64,000 nucleotides of DNA from Apostichopus japonicus. Lineage: Eukaryota; Echinodermata; Holothuroidea; Aspidochirotida; Stichopodidae. The number at the start of each line of letters is the position of its first letter. The first letter of the stretch is position 1. Made by a program: the position numbers and the translations under genes. The stretch covers positions 15,621,917-15,685,916 of the forward strand of contig NC_092571.1 of assembly GCF_037975245.1 (NCBI RefSeq), written 5' to 3'. The notes beneath the pieces were generated by a model. It made no database searches, was not told the origin of the DNA, and saw only the letters and a program-made list of their open reading frames with translations. Shown here one piece after another: positions 1 to 11,472 of this stretch.

Positions 1-563
1 AGGTTTACATCCCCCCCCTCATTTATTGGTAATCATGGAGGTTTAAGACAATTATTGGAAGATGAAAACGGGAACAATTGACAGTATATTGATTAAAAAC
101 GGTTTAATATCATATGAGACTCCTAGAGGGAAATAAAGGAGTGAAAATGGCCTTTAATCAAACGAGGAGGAAATGAATAATCACAAAAGTTAATAATATC
201 TCGACCTAAAGTACATGCCACCGATCCATGAAAATCAAATTGTTTGCTACTGTATAACGAGAGAGAGAGAGCCACAGAGGTGGAGAGAGAAAGAAGGAGG
301 GGGGGGGGGGGGAACTTGACATTGCCTTCAGTAGAGACAGTTTGATTGCGTTCTTCAAATAATGCTTCCAACAGAGAGGAAATAATGGTTATCGTTTGAT
401 GACAACAATGACTAGTTAATAGAAGTTAATTGTCATATTGAAATGTGGAAAAAACCATTAAATGATGTAGGCTTGTCAATGTTAATGGACTTTTTGGGGG
501 CAAAAAATTGCATATAATTAATAAAAGCTAGTCATACTAAGTATATTTCATGTATTGTACATA
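1..563. repeat. Copy of the intron-1 distal module, upstream of gene 1
   Basis: No coding exon is seen. The sequence matches 2515-3060 closely and, less closely, stretches in intron 1 of genes 2 and 3 (about 27560-27700, 44340-44560, 45660-45920, 47940-48080). Shared landmarks include ACAATCATGGAG-like and TTTAGACAATT-like text, GAGGGAAATAAA, a GA-rich run near 260 and the text AATTAATAAAAGCTAG. It is a duplicated piece of intron, not a gene. Confidence 0.7.
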
Positions 564-1074
564 CCCTCTCCTCTCCTCTCCTCTCCTCTCCTCTCCTCTC
601 CTCTCCTCTCCTCTCCTCTCCTATCCTCTCCCCTCCCCTACTCTCCCCTCCCCTCCCCTCCCCTCCCCTCCCCTCCCCTCCCCTCCCCTCTCCTCTCCTC
701 TCCTCTCCTCTCCTCTCCTCTCCTCTCCTCTCCTCTCCTCTCCTCTCCCCTCCTCTCCCCTCCTCTCCACTCCTCTCCCCTACTCTCCCCTCCCCTCCTC
801 TCCCCTCCTCTCCCCTCCCCTCCCCTCCTCTCCCCTCCTCTCCTCTCCTCTCCTCTCCTCTCCTCTCCTCTCCTCTCCTCTCCTCTCCTCTCCTCTCCCA
901 TCCCCTCCCCTCCCCTCCCCTCCCCTCCCCTTCCCTCCTCTCCCCTCCCCTCCCCTCCCCTCCCCTCCCCTCCCCTCCCCTCCCCTCCCCTCCTCTCCCC
1001 TCCTCTCCCCTCCTCTCCCCTCCTCTCCCCTCCTCTCCCCTCCCCTCCTCTCCCCTCCCCTCCCCTCCCCTTTC
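564..1074. repeat. Polypyrimidine pentamer satellite (CTCTC / CCCTC)n
   Basis: About 510 bp of almost pure pyrimidine on the + strand, built from TCCTC and TCCCC pentamers with blocks alternating between the two. Only scattered A or single substitutions interrupt it. All six frames stay open because the repeat has no stop codons, so the long apparent proteins here (SSPLLSSPL-type or GEERRGEER-type) are artefacts. It appears to be an expansion of the pyrimidine tract found at the same place in the other intron modules (about 3045-3060, 27880-27970, 48260-48360). Confidence 0.9.
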
Positions 1075-3098
1075 AATTTTCAAAAATTGCATACAATTAA
1101 TAAAAGCTAGTCATACTAAGTATATTTCATGTATTGTACATACCCTCTCCTCTCCTCTTAAAGAGCGGAACATCATATCTAGATGAATAATCAATGTGCC
1201 CTAAAAGAAGTACATGGGGCCAATACTAACCTGTTTGGTTTTGGCGGAAAAACTTTACTTTGGCCCCAAGAGGCTGGAACGGCCTAGCCTCCGCTATTAA
1301 CCAAATCTAGAGTTAACAACAGTACATCGAGATACGATATCTAACAAACTGAAGTATATATTTCTCTTTTCTGTTAGCCGGCGTGTCATTATCTACGTAT
1401 CACCAGCCTGAAAATAAACAAATGCGTTAGTCTGTTTATGGAGCTATAAACAGATCTGTTTATAGCTCCATGGTCTGTTGTATAAATGACGCAATAGATA
1501 TTAGAAATCTGGCGCATGCAGGCCTGTTGGTTTCCAAATTAATGACCAACAAAGTGAGCTTCAAACTGTCACGTGTTCATATAAACAAGTATCGATCCTA
1601 GCCTATATACATAGGATAGGAGCTAAGAAACTTTACTGTGTTCAACTCTTGAGATTAATTGCAAACTGTCTGAATGAAATGGACTTCTTAAAGTGGTTCA
1701 GCTGATATATATATGGATAGAAAATAGTCAATTCTTGTCTATTTCTAACACATCTTTGAAATTACCCAACAGCTACTTTCAAGTATCCACAAGCTATGTT
1801 TAGATACTTTAGAAATTCAGTCAAGAAATGAAAATGTCATACATGTAGGGTATAGACTGACTTTTCTGACATATTAGTGACGTCATAATAACCATAGACA
1901 GGGACATGATGGTGTTGCATCTCTGCATTACTGTTTCCTTTCAAATTTCTTTAGTTCAACTGCTTGAAGTTGATGCAGGCCTTAGTCTAAATGACAGCTC
2001 CCTGGTAGAAGTAAACACTTCTAAATATGTTAGAATAACTAAGACGGTCAACAAATAATTATATATGAAAAGTGATAAATTATTTGCACAATTTTTTTCT
2101 AACTGCAGACAATGTGAGCTTTAAATCCATATCATGTCAATCCAGTTGAACAGCCCATCCCTCCTCTCCACCACCCCAGCCCCCTCCAATCTCTTAATTT
2201 GGAATATGTATAACATGTGTCATTAAGAGGTGGCGTTTAATTGTAGGCCTACGACACGTTCCGTGTCTATCAACCGTTTTGTTTTTGATCTTGTTCAACT
2301 ATTGGATAATATGGGTTGTTTGATACGAATCCTAACTTATGAGATGAAAGTGCGTATAAATTTTATATCGGTTTACCATTGTTCCTATTACACTTGAAGT
2401 CTTTGAAATGAAACGAATGAAACAATTGCAGTAATTATCTTATAAATTTGTCAAAGTTAATATTACTCTCAGGGTTTATTGCAAAACTGAAAAGGTTTTC
2501 CTTCCTTTTATTCTATCCCCCCCCCCCCCTCATTTTTTTACAATCATGGAGATTTTAGACAATTGGCACGGGAACAATTGACAATATATTGATAAAAAAC
2601 TGTTTAATATCATATGAGACACGGTGAGGGAAACAAAAAGGTGAAAATGGCCTTTAATCACACAGGAGGAGGAAAATGAATAATCAGAAAAATGAATAAT
2701 ATCTCGACCTAAATTACATGTCACCGATCCATGAAAAATAAAATGGTTTCTACTTTATAAAGAGAGAGAGAGAGAGAGCTTAACTTTGCCTTTAATAGAG
2801 ACAGTTTTATTACTTTTTACAAACAATGCTTCCAATAGATAGGAAAATAATGATTAAGTTTTGATGACAACAATGACTGTGAAAGAAATTAATTGTCATA
2901 TTGAAACTGCGGAAAAAACTAATTTAGTCACGGATAGCTTGTAAATGTTAGTGGACTCTTGTTTTGGCAACAAATTGCATATGATTAATAAAAGCTACTG
3001 TAGTCATACTGTACTAGCTATATATCATCCATTGTACATACCTGATCCTCTCCTCTCCCCTTCATCACTTCTTTGCTTTTCTTTCCTTCTCTTTCAAG
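1075..3098. repeat. Intron of gene 1: second flank copy plus intron-1 module
   Basis: 1082-1158 repeats the text before the pyrimidine tract (502-580). From about 1159 a module shared with introns of genes 2 and 3 begins; its landmark AATCTAGAGTTAACAACAG is at 1304. The module contains a palindromic TGACGTCA at 1878-1885. A second copy of the distal module follows (about 2515-3060). No copy of the 36-nt exon present in genes 2 and 3 was found here, and the signal-peptide exon of gene 1 must lie left of the window if it exists. Confidence 0.6.
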
Positions 3099-3343
3099 CT
3101 TGCCCCGCCACCTCCAAAGCTGGCGAAACCTCCAAAGCTGGCGAAACCTCCAAAGCTGGCGTAACCACCAAAGCTGGAGCAACCACCACCAAAGCTGGAG
3201 CAACCACCACCAAAGCTGGAGCGACCACCACCAAAGCTGGAGCAACCACCACCAAAGCTGAAGCAACCACAACCACAACCAAAGCTGAAGCAACCACAAC
3301 CAAAGCTGAAGCAACCACAACCAACTATAATGGAGCATGCTCG
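3099..3343 (+). CDS. FReD lectin gene 1, Thr-rich stalk exon (81 codons)
   Basis: Exon of a secreted fibrinogen-related lectin. The acceptor is a pyrimidine tract ending CTTTCAAG; the donor is TCG|GTAAAC. It enters in phase 1 and leaves in phase 0, as do the corresponding exons of genes 2 and 3. It encodes 81 residues made largely of heptads related to ATTTKAG, then NYNGACS. High Thr and Ala with Lys suggest an O-glycosylated mucin-like stalk between an N-terminal signal region and the fibrinogen domain. The other two frames are also open but do not splice in frame to the next exon. The first residues (ACPATSKAGE) differ from the start of the stalk in genes 2 and 3, so this exon may have lost its original 5' part. 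The role as a stalk is inferred from composition. Confidence 0.7.
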
Positions 3344-4159
3344 GTAAACCTTTAGTGTTGGCCTAATTAAATATCAAGTTATAAAACTGTTCTAGAAAAT
3401 TTAACATGAAAGTCATTCGGACAACCTCCTATAGTCCTTTCTTCTGCTTCCACCTTCTGCTGGCTGTTTATCGACACCAAAAAATATAGAAAATTGATAG
3501 TTTTGTTTTAAAAGTAAAAATTAACAATTCAATTGTGCATCTATTTATACAGCCTCACCTAATATTCCAGAAACAACAAATTCTGTTTTTCTAGTAATAT
3601 TAAACTTATTGTGTGAACTTGGAAGTATCTGCAATAATGCCTGTTGTAAACCGAAAGGTATTTATCAAGTCATTTCACCAATAATGTACTATTTACAATC
3701 ACCTACATATCGCTACAATTGTGTACACAGTGAGTGTCTGGTATAACCTTACCCGTAACCTATATGTACTGTATGACAGAACATAATTAAAACGAACAAA
3801 ACTCCAACAGTAAACAGTTGATTTTCATGCTTTCAACAAATTGTTCCCCAAAATTCTTTCCTGGTTATATTTTAGTAGAAGTGATTGTAATAGTAGGTCC
3901 TTTACTTTCTCAGATGGTGAAAGGAGTAGTAAAAACTAAAACTGAAATCCAATCATTGTACCTAATGTGATCAATATGTTAGTAACAAAATCAAGCAAGT
4001 AAAACTTCAAACATTTGCTGCATTGCTCTCTTTTCGAGTTCCTATTCCTCTAATTCTCACACCTCATCTTGTCTATTTATCCCTTATGTTTTCAGTGAAT
4101 TAATATCTCCATTATCTTAAATCGCAAACTTAGTGTTTTCTTCGTTTTATTTATTCCAG
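3344..4159 (+). other. Gene 1 intron between stalk and first fibrinogen exon
   Basis: Non-coding. It is homologous to 29130-29687 in gene 2, and its first part to 50029-51330 in gene 3, which there contains a transposon. Nothing else is recognised. Confidence 0.6.
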
Positions 4160-4342
4160 AGTATGAGCATTATTGATGGTAGCCTGACAGACTGTAGAGC
4201 AATCTACGAAGCTGGGTGCGAGAAGAGTGGCATATACAAAATCACACCTAATGGTTGGACTGAAGGCCCTTTTGAAGCTTATTGCGATATCGAGACTCTT
4301 ACTGTTCTAAACTTGAACTCATGCCGCGGACATGGATGGACT
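4160..4342 (+). CDS. FReD lectin gene 1, fibrinogen domain exon A (61 codons)
   Basis: N-terminal part of a fibrinogen C-terminal domain. The acceptor is TTATTCCAG|AGT and the donor GGATGGACT|GTAAGT, both phase 0. The translation has the family landmarks DCRAIYEAGC, SGIYKITPNG, PFEAYCDIE and the end HGWT, which in this family continues into VFQRR on the next exon. Two Cys at the start plus the YC Cys are kept. Compared with gene 2 the exon has one extra codon, and 11 further codons differ, all changing the residue. Confidence 0.85.
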
Positions 4343-5502
4343 GTAAGTAAATAGAAGGTTTACAACCATTGTTATTTACTGTACCCTGAACTCCATCTAT
4401 ACTACCTTGTACAGGGAAGAACTCTGTGGGTTAGGAAGGTGTTGAAATGCCAACATCTCAACCGGCAAGCTGGGAGGGAACGAAATTTAAGGTATAGTAT
4501 AGCTAGCAACATTGGCATTCGGCTATTAATCCTGCGATTCTGTCAAAAGTATGGAACATAACCTAAACTAACATCGCGATTCATCTAACGCGCGTTCCCT
4601 TTATATCAATATTTCTTACAGTGAGCGATACTTTACTAGTTATCAGTATTTTTCCATTATATACATATTTCCATTCGATTCCTAATCATGTACCTCACAA
4701 AACATATTTTGTATATTATATTCAAATGTAAAGCGGAAATGGAATTGTTTCTTTCATCAATTGAATTAAAATTTGACTAAAAGGCTAATGAACTGCATTG
4801 GTATGAGAATTTGATAATGAATCTAGGATATCAAGAATAGTTCATGACATCTAAAGGTTGCTTTGCTCTTTCTTTGTTTAAAACCTTGCCACCGGATTGA
4901 ATTTGTGTGCAACAGGCTCAGATATTGTCTACAACTCATGACAAATTTGTCACACAGAAATGATGTTGAATGTCGTCCAATGGTGCTCTGTTGTTCACAT
5001 GAAGTCGGGAGGGATATTTAAGGTATAAACTGGCTAGCTGCTTTTGCTATTTTTTGTTCAATAATTTGGGAAATAGAGTTACACAATTTTCTCGTCTGCA
5101 TCTGGCAGAATAACAATAATACAATATCTGTAGTAATCATGAGAATGGTCATACAGCATGGCATGGCAATGGTCGATGCGACGGTTGCGACCATACACCA
5201 CGAACCTTGTGCATGTGCTGCGCGATATCGATATCTACCAATACATGTTATCGGTCATCGATTGGCACAAAAACCCAGATTCTGATGACAGTTGCCTCAA
5301 GAAACCCAATAAATGGCCTAATTAGCACCGAGCCACCAATGTGGACCATTACCGAAACATCGATGCGTGTTAGTCTTCCATTCCCTTCCTCTAATGCTAT
5401 TTAAGTCCACATGTGGGCATTTCCTGCAAACCTACCGGTAGCCCACAGGGGTTTGAGTTGGGAGAAAGGCCTTGACACCTTGAAACAACAAATGATGCCA
5501 AC
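4343..5502 (+). other. Gene 1 intron, part shared with gene 2
   Basis: 4343 to about 5050 is closely similar to 29868 to about 30570 in gene 2. Beyond that the two genes carry unrelated sequence. No coding segment is supported. Confidence 0.55.
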
Positions 5503-5550
5503 CATAGGCGTACGAGGCGGGGTGCAGGGGGGCAGACTGCCCCCCCAAAT

Positions 5551-5692
5551 TTCCAGATGCCAAGAAATTCGGGCAAAAGTCCTGAAAAATTCGGGCAGCC
5601 TAAGAAGAGAAAAAAAATATATATATATATATATTTTTTTTAGGCTGCCGGAATTTTTCAGGACTTTTGCCCGAATTTCTTGTCATCTGGAA
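5551..5692. repeat. 52-bp inverted repeat with (AT)n loop
   Basis: Left arm 5551-5602 and right arm 5641-5692 are complementary with about two mismatches. The loop is A-rich then (TA)n. Arms contain AAATTCGGGCAAAAGTCC and its complement. This would form a long hairpin, typical of a fold-back MITE. Confidence 0.85.
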
Positions 5693-6028
5693 ATATATAT
5701 ATATGTAAATATGCAGTAGCTTGCCCTAATCTTTATCAAATTTTTGCCCGACAATTCCATGATTTTCTTTATTTAGCATCATGATACCCGAATATTTCTG
5801 TGTAACACCACCGTAAGCGCAGTTCATCTGGGCTACCACGCTTTTTGCACGATCAATTTTTTTTCTAACTAGTCAATTGTATACCTGGACCAAAGGCGGC
5901 GGAACCGGGGGGGCACAGGGGGCACGTGCCCCCCACTTTTCCTCAGGTTAAAAATGTGCCTTTTTTCTACATAAAAATTGAGGTGCCCCAAGTTAGCAAG
6001 AGGCCAGGGAACCAGAATGAACACTCGG

Positions 6029-6710
6029 GAAGGGCCGTTTCCGGCCATCTGAGGGGTTTGTAAAACCAAAAATTTTATAGTACGCTCCGCGCCAACCGAT
6101 GGTGGCGCTCCGCTCAGATAGTCGTGCATACAACTTTGCAAATCCTGGCTAAGCCCGTGACGTTTAATGAATTTCTGTGGGTCAAACTCAAAGCTATTTC
6201 GAATGGAAAAATTTTGTTAAGATATTAACAAGAAAAAAACTCTAATTCGGAAGATTCCTACATTAGCAACTAGCATGATTTCACCTCATTTTGTCTCAAA
6301 AGAAAACTTGTTCCTTGTTTGCCAATTTGCGCATTTGATATTGCAGTGCTAGTATGCATATTTTCCTTTGGGGGGGGGGGGCGCGTTGATGGAGTGATGT
6401 GTATACACAAACAACTGTGTTGTACTGTGTTAAATTAATAAATAAGGTAACTAAATAGGAGCTTAAAAAATATACTGTCCCATTTTTCCCCTTCAAAGTG
6501 ATGTTACCATTTTTTCTTCTTCTAATTTACCAAATTTTTGGGGAAGTGTAAATTTCTAAAACGTGAGATTATAAATAAAGAATGTTTAGATGCAACTTGC
6601 AAGGCCTCAGAAGTGCCGTTTCCGGCAATCTGAGAGGCATTGTATGCCAAAAATTTTCTTGTACGCTACGCGCCAACCGATGGTGACGCTCCGCTTAGAT
6701 AGTGTCACGG
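6029..6710. repeat. Direct repeat pair of a transposon end (6029-6130 and 6600-6710)
   Basis: Two copies about 570 bp apart share GCCGTTTCCGGC, CCAAAAATTTT, TACGCT(C/A)CGCGCC, AACCGATGGTG and CGCTCCGCT. They are diverged by about 10-15% by eye. They look like the ends of two related elements, or one element inserted in another. Confidence 0.6.
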
Positions 6711-6942
6711 GAACTTTCGGGCACAAAAAGTTCTGCCCCCCCAAACTGAAATGGTCCCGTACGCCTATGACATGGGGGTTGGCTTCAGAACCACACCCCC
6801 TTTTTTGTAAAATCCTACATCTGCCGCTGTAATATATCGTTAATGTCTACGTATAAATCCTTATGTTCGATCTTTAATCACTTTTGTATCTATGTTTTTA
6901 GTAATCCTTTAATTTGTTCTTGTTTGTTTGTTTCTTGTAAAG

Positions 6943-7204
6943 GTTTTTCAGCGTCGTGTGAACGGTTCTGTCGATTTCAATCGTAACTGGGACAGCTATA
7001 AAGATGGGTTTGGACAGCTGGATCATGAGTTTTGGCTTGGAAATGAAAAGTTGCATTACCTGACACAGCATGGCAAATATAGACTTCGTATCGATCTTGT
7101 GAGCAACAGTGGGATATCATACCACGCTTGTTATAAGGAATTTAACATCAAGGAAGAGGGGGAAAAGTACGAGTTTCATGCGTCTCGATTCCATGGCACC
7201 AACA
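6943..7204 (+). CDS. FReD lectin gene 1, fibrinogen domain exon B (87 codons + 1 nt)
   Basis: Middle of the fibrinogen domain. The acceptor is CTTGTAAAG|GTT (phase 0) and the donor ACCAACA|GTAAGT (phase 1). It begins VFQRRVNGSVDFNRNW, then DGFGQLDHEFWLGNEKLHYL, the classic fibrinogen-domain core, then YRLRIDL and ends FHGTN. The frame is intact here, whereas gene 2 has a 5-nt insertion after CAGCGT. Compared with gene 2, 16 codons differ in residue and 4 are silent, and gene 2 has two more codons. Confidence 0.9.
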
Positions 7205-9106
7205 GTAAGTAGACAAACACAATTGTGTTTGCAATGCATAGTGATTCCGTTCGTTTCTAGACGTGAGTGTTAAATATTGGCCTGAGGTTATGAGTTCAAG
7301 CAGTAACAGTTCTCATGCTGTTTGCTTTCTCCAGGTGAAGATTTGTTTGATCTTATGTAAACTTTCCCCTTAAGTTAAGTTTGTGATGGTTTGTTTGGCT
7401 TTTGCTAATTTTTTAAACGAGACACAAAGTCCACTGTGATCATAGATCGCTGTGGTAGAGAAATCTGTGTGAACAACTTCCCTCTAAAATCTAAGAAAAA
7501 GCTTAGTCCATCATTGGAAGATATCAAGGCTGTAGACTTGAGCAAGTCTAAACATGACATCATCACACCACATGTGTTTCAACTTTTAATGATTTTCTTT
7601 ACCCAGTACAATACTTACTTTCTGTAACAGAGATGGATTTTGCAAATGCTGCCACTATAAAATTGAAGTTAATACGAGATAATGATGACAGCTGTTTCAG
7701 TGGGAATGTAAGGCTTTTTTTTATAGTTCCAGGTATAAGTTGGTAACGGTAAGCCGGGCCTTACACTAGTAACGTTAAGCCGAGCGCAAACATGAAAGTC
7801 TTCATAAATAGTCTTCAAAAGCGGATATTTGATTAATAAGTTCCTTTTGATTAACTCTTGGTATTTAAACTCAATGATGAATATAACTATAACTTGGGAT
7901 GATTAAAATACACGAGCATAAATGCTGATTATAAATATAAATTACGGAGCCCTCTGTTATACGTCTGAAGGCTTCGGGAGATAAACATAAACTCCTGATA
8001 CGTCTTTAGGAGACACTTTAACCCCCGATTCCAAAATAACAAATTACGACGCGATGCACAGGGCACATGCCCTGCCCTTGAATCTGATTGGTCCAAACTA
8101 ATAGCTAACCCCTCACCCAACTCTTGATTGGTTGAGTGCCAACCCTATATGCAGATGAGCACATGCAAATGGGCACTCAACCAATTTGAGCCAGTTTGGC
8201 TGTCTTCCAGCCCCACAAACCGAATCATTCAAAACAAAACATCTGTACACGCTTCTATAGCGTGTGATTCATAGCCTGCCGTACCACAGAGCAAACCACC
8301 AAAACGCAAGCCATGTGTGACGTCATAATAACAACAAGTAAACAAGCTGTTAACACAAACTAGAATACGCTTCACAGCAACATTCTAATTTGAAATTATG
8401 AAAAGAAACACAAAGAAAAAGCAATATATGCTTAGTTGTTGTTCTTCTTCTTTTAAAGGGGGGGGGGGGTGGATTCAAGAATTGGTAAAATGCAACTGTA
8501 TAAAGAACACATCACAGGCCAATTTTGGGGTCACATGGGCATCAGTATTGTCTAGAGAAGCCGACGTGGGGAGGGGAAACTAGGAGGGGGAGCATGAGGA
8601 TTGGGGCAAATCCCCTGATACCGCCTTCCTTTATGTCGTCACTGCTTATCTGGAATAGAGCATCTTGTGGATTATCAAAATTGATGAAGAGAATGCTAGC
8701 AATAGAGTTAAGAGATTCAATATGGAAAATAGAAAAAAGCAAACAAAGAAAATTAAGAATAGAAAGAAAAAATCATGAAAAAGATTCTACTATATGAGAT
8801 CTTGGAATTTTTGGCATCCTCTAAATTTTGTTTACATCAAAATAAATGGTTTATGAACTCTATGATATATAAGTCATAAACTGTACATATAGGATTGTTC
8901 TATCGTTCTGTTGCTATAAAGCATATGTCCAGTATCCTCGAAAATTAAAAATATGAAGAGTAAGCATAAGGAACGAGGCCCAAGATTATTCCTCGATACA
9001 TCTAACCGGTTAAGTAAAAATCAGGGTAAATGGTTCTTTATATCGTGACCTCCTTTTCCCCTCTCCTTTCCACTCTCCTTGATATCGAAAATGTTGTTAC
9101 TTGCAG
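7205..9106 (+). other. Gene 1 intron with short non-coding segment
   Basis: Homologous to 31672-33679 in gene 2, which has an extra insert near 32456. Contains a TGACGTCA palindrome (8328-8335; the partner in gene 2 is 32902-32909) and a G-run near 8459. No gene recognised. Confidence 0.6.
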
Positions 9107-9276
9107 GTTCCAGTGATAGTACCTGTCAGAAATATCTAAGCTCACTCAATACATATGACATGTACAACACATCCCGGCATTTACTCTTCTGTTTGATTGT
9201 TTTGACCAAAATGTCGCTGATTGTTCATTCTGTTCCTTTTTTATTTCTCTATAATATTGTAATAATTTTGAAATGA
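9107..9276 (+). pseudogene. Gene 1 relic or alternative terminal exon (duplicate of the last fibrinogen exon)
   Basis: A good acceptor (TTACTTGCAG) precedes GTTCCAGTGATAG. Entered in phase 1 from the exon ending at 7204, the frame stays open for 55 codons to TGA at 9274-9276. The start resembles the real last exon: LNTYDMYNTSRH aligns with FSTYDRDNTERD. After that, homology to the fibrinogen domain is lost and the tail is hydrophobic (KMSLIVHSVPFLFLYNIVII). It is either a decayed exon duplication or an alternative last exon giving a truncated domain with a hydrophobic C-terminus. Gene 2 keeps the same frame at 33680-33849. Confidence 0.45.
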
Positions 9277-9723
9277 TCATAATAGGACTGAATGTGGGGA
9301 GCAATTTCATGCAAGTACATTAAAACTTGTTCCTAGCTGAACTTAGAGATAGTATTCTCATTACTCTCAGTGTTAGAATAATAACAAGCATATGGGCAAT
9401 ATGGAATTTAATTATTAAGATGGTGGGGACTGAATAATTTGCGGAAATAAACCAAACAACATGTTACCTAATTAATATAAGCTATGACAGCGTAGTGTTT
9501 ATTTTTTCTCAATCTATCCATTTGCACGTTCTGAAAAAGTTGTATGCACTGAAGCCAATCCGTGAAATTATTGTGAATATTTTGGTCAAATAAATATCTT
9601 TGTGAAATAAAGAGCACTCCAGAGGCTAAATATCATTTGTGGACAATAAATCAGTGATGCTAATGCAGTTATCTACCGTATATCGCTCTGTAATTATTCC
9701 ATCGATATCTTTATGTCTTGCAG

Positions 9724-9992
9724 GTCTCAGTAATGGTCTCAGCGATCAGAATGGTAAAGCATTCAGTACATATGACAGGGACAATACTGAAAGAGACAAC
9801 AATTGTGCCGATATCACACAGGGTGGTTGGTGGCATAAACCATGTAATGGCGATTACACAAACCTTAACGGTGTCTACGGTTCCAACCAGGATTCAACCT
9901 CCATTTACTGGAAAGGTCTACCCAACGGAGAAAGCATCATATCATCTGAGATGAAGATACGACATTGTATAGGCTGTAATCAACATGATTGA
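9724..9992 (+). CDS. FReD lectin gene 1, fibrinogen domain last exon and stop
   Basis: C-terminal part of the fibrinogen domain, 88 codons then TGA. The acceptor is TATGTCTTGCAG|GTCTC, phase 1, so the split Ser codon joins exon B correctly. Landmarks: FSTYDRDNTERDNNCA, the usual calcium-site region with acidic DRDN; GGWWHKPC; YTNLNGVY; IYWKGL; SSEMKIR. Two Cys near the C-terminus (HCIGC) are present. Gene 1 exons 4160-4342, 6943-7204 and 9724-9992 together give a complete domain of about 236 residues, the normal size. Ligand cannot be told from sequence; fibrinogen-domain lectins of invertebrates typically bind acetylated sugars on microbes. Confidence 0.9.
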
Positions 9993-10735
9993 GAAATGTT
10001 AATACTATCTTTTAAACTGTACCTTTTACAATTGAAAAAAATAAGATGCCATCGATATCATTTCTGAAACTGTGCAGTGAAATATGTCAATGAAAATCAG
10101 AAAGATGTTGAAAGGCTGACTTTTTTTGTCGACAAACTTCAGATAGATTGTCAAAATGAGTACTTGCTGCATCTTGATAATTTGAGTAATTTGTAAATAT
10201 ATGAACAAATGACTCAAGTGAAGTGCTTTATAATTGAACAATTTCCTGTCAAATGTTCTTATCAATTTCATTAGAATTTACCAAAGTGATGTTTTGCAGA
10301 AAATTGGTAAATCTATCACTTCGATATTTAATTAAATTAAACTTTTTATTGAAAAATTATGATTTACTTAGTAGTATGAGCAAGTATTTCTAAATTTTGT
10401 TTAAAAGTTATTGTCCAAATGTAAGATCGATAATGGATCACCAAACAATTAAAAAAATATGCGGTTGATTTTACTAATGATTTTGTAAGTGTATGATTCA
10501 TCCTTTAAATAAAAAAAATCAAATAGTTGAAATATGATAAAATAATCATTTTGTAAGTTTGCAGTTATATTTTTCAATAACTTCAAACACTCAAAGTAAG
10601 GAACTGATTGCTGCAATTTGTTTTTTAAAACAAAAGAATTTATCACTTCACCATTTTGTTGACAATTGTTATCATATTTACAGATTTATATCTTTTACTT
10701 TTTGAGAGTAAATTCCTTTACCCCATTTTTGACAA
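9993..10735 (+). other. Gene 1 3' UTR / 3' flank
   Basis: A+T-rich non-coding sequence right after the stop. It is almost identical to 34567-35310 after gene 2: I see three substitutions in about 740 bp. Homology ends shortly after (about 10793 / 35363), past a (TA)n run. The 3' UTR assignment is inferred from position. Confidence 0.6.
10508..10513 (+). promoter_or_regulatory. Candidate polyadenylation signal, gene 1
   Basis: AATAAA about 515 bp after the stop, conserved at 35082-35087 after gene 2. Transcript ends are not known, so this is only a candidate. Confidence 0.3.
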
Positions 10736-10793
10736 TATATATATATATATATGTTAAGTTTTCTTTTGAAGGTGAGTAAATTGGTACTACTGT

Positions 10794-11472
10794 ATTACTG
10801 TTGTCGCAACTCTCTCTATATAAGGCTCTGCATATACCAATGGCACACTGCCACCCATGAAAGGTACTTAAAATGAAGCATATAGCATCTAATGAAATTC
10901 ATAGTATATTAGTGTAGTATACATATATAGTCGTACCAAAAGTGTGTTACAAACAGCATGTATGGTCGGTCTATAAAGTAAGTGTTTGCGACAAAAGCTG
11001 CGCGCGTTTACCGCAAGTGACGTATCAACAACATGAAGCTACAAAATGTAGACGCCTGCCAAAAAGAGGGCGTTTAACATATATGCAGTAGCAGAACCGT
11101 AGATAGACTATAAACGGCTCTGTGCAGTAGTATATTACATTATTAGTTGCGTGCTGTCCTTTAAAGGTATATAAAGCACAAGTATAGAGAAGAGATTAGT
11201 TTCATTGCTGTGATGTGAAGTAGGAAAATGAGAGAAGTACATCAGATAATCAATCACCAACTACTACCGGTCGAAAAGAAAGGGTTTTTACAATGGTTCC
11301 TTCAAACAGGGGTGAAAAAGGTTTTAATGAAGCTTGGCTCATCACCACCCGTACCCCCCCCCCCCAAACAAATCCATGTGATGATCAGCGGGTATAGGCT
11401 AATGTCGATTGGGATCCCCTTTAGTCAGAGCCGTACGTATGGAAGCCACTTTAACATTTATTCAACAATTAC
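10794..11472. other. Intergenic, no gene seen
   Basis: Unique in this window. Contains a poly-C run near 11357. No coding region, RNA gene or delimited repeat is supported. Confidence 0.4.

Larger units (their letters stand above)
5503..6771. mobile_element. Nested DNA-transposon remnants in gene 1 intron
   Basis: This segment is absent from gene 2. It starts with CATAGGCGTACG (5504) and ends with the inverted copy CGTACGCCTATG (about 6759-6770), which would be 12-bp terminal inverted repeats. Just inside both ends are G/C runs around CAGACTGCCCCCCC and TTCTGCCCCCCC. Inside are a 52-bp hairpin, a GGCACGTGCC palindrome near 5919, and two related copies of a segment with GCGCCAACCGATGGTG. The right flank (CATGGGGGTTGGCTTC) resumes homology with gene 2 at about 31220. 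No transposase is encoded. Family not assigned. Confidence 0.5.

Noticed and set aside
532-1110. Long open frames on both strands (SSPLLSSPL-type, GEERRGEER-type proteins)
   Set aside because: They exist only because the pyrimidine repeat has no stop codons; no splice phase or start context supports them.
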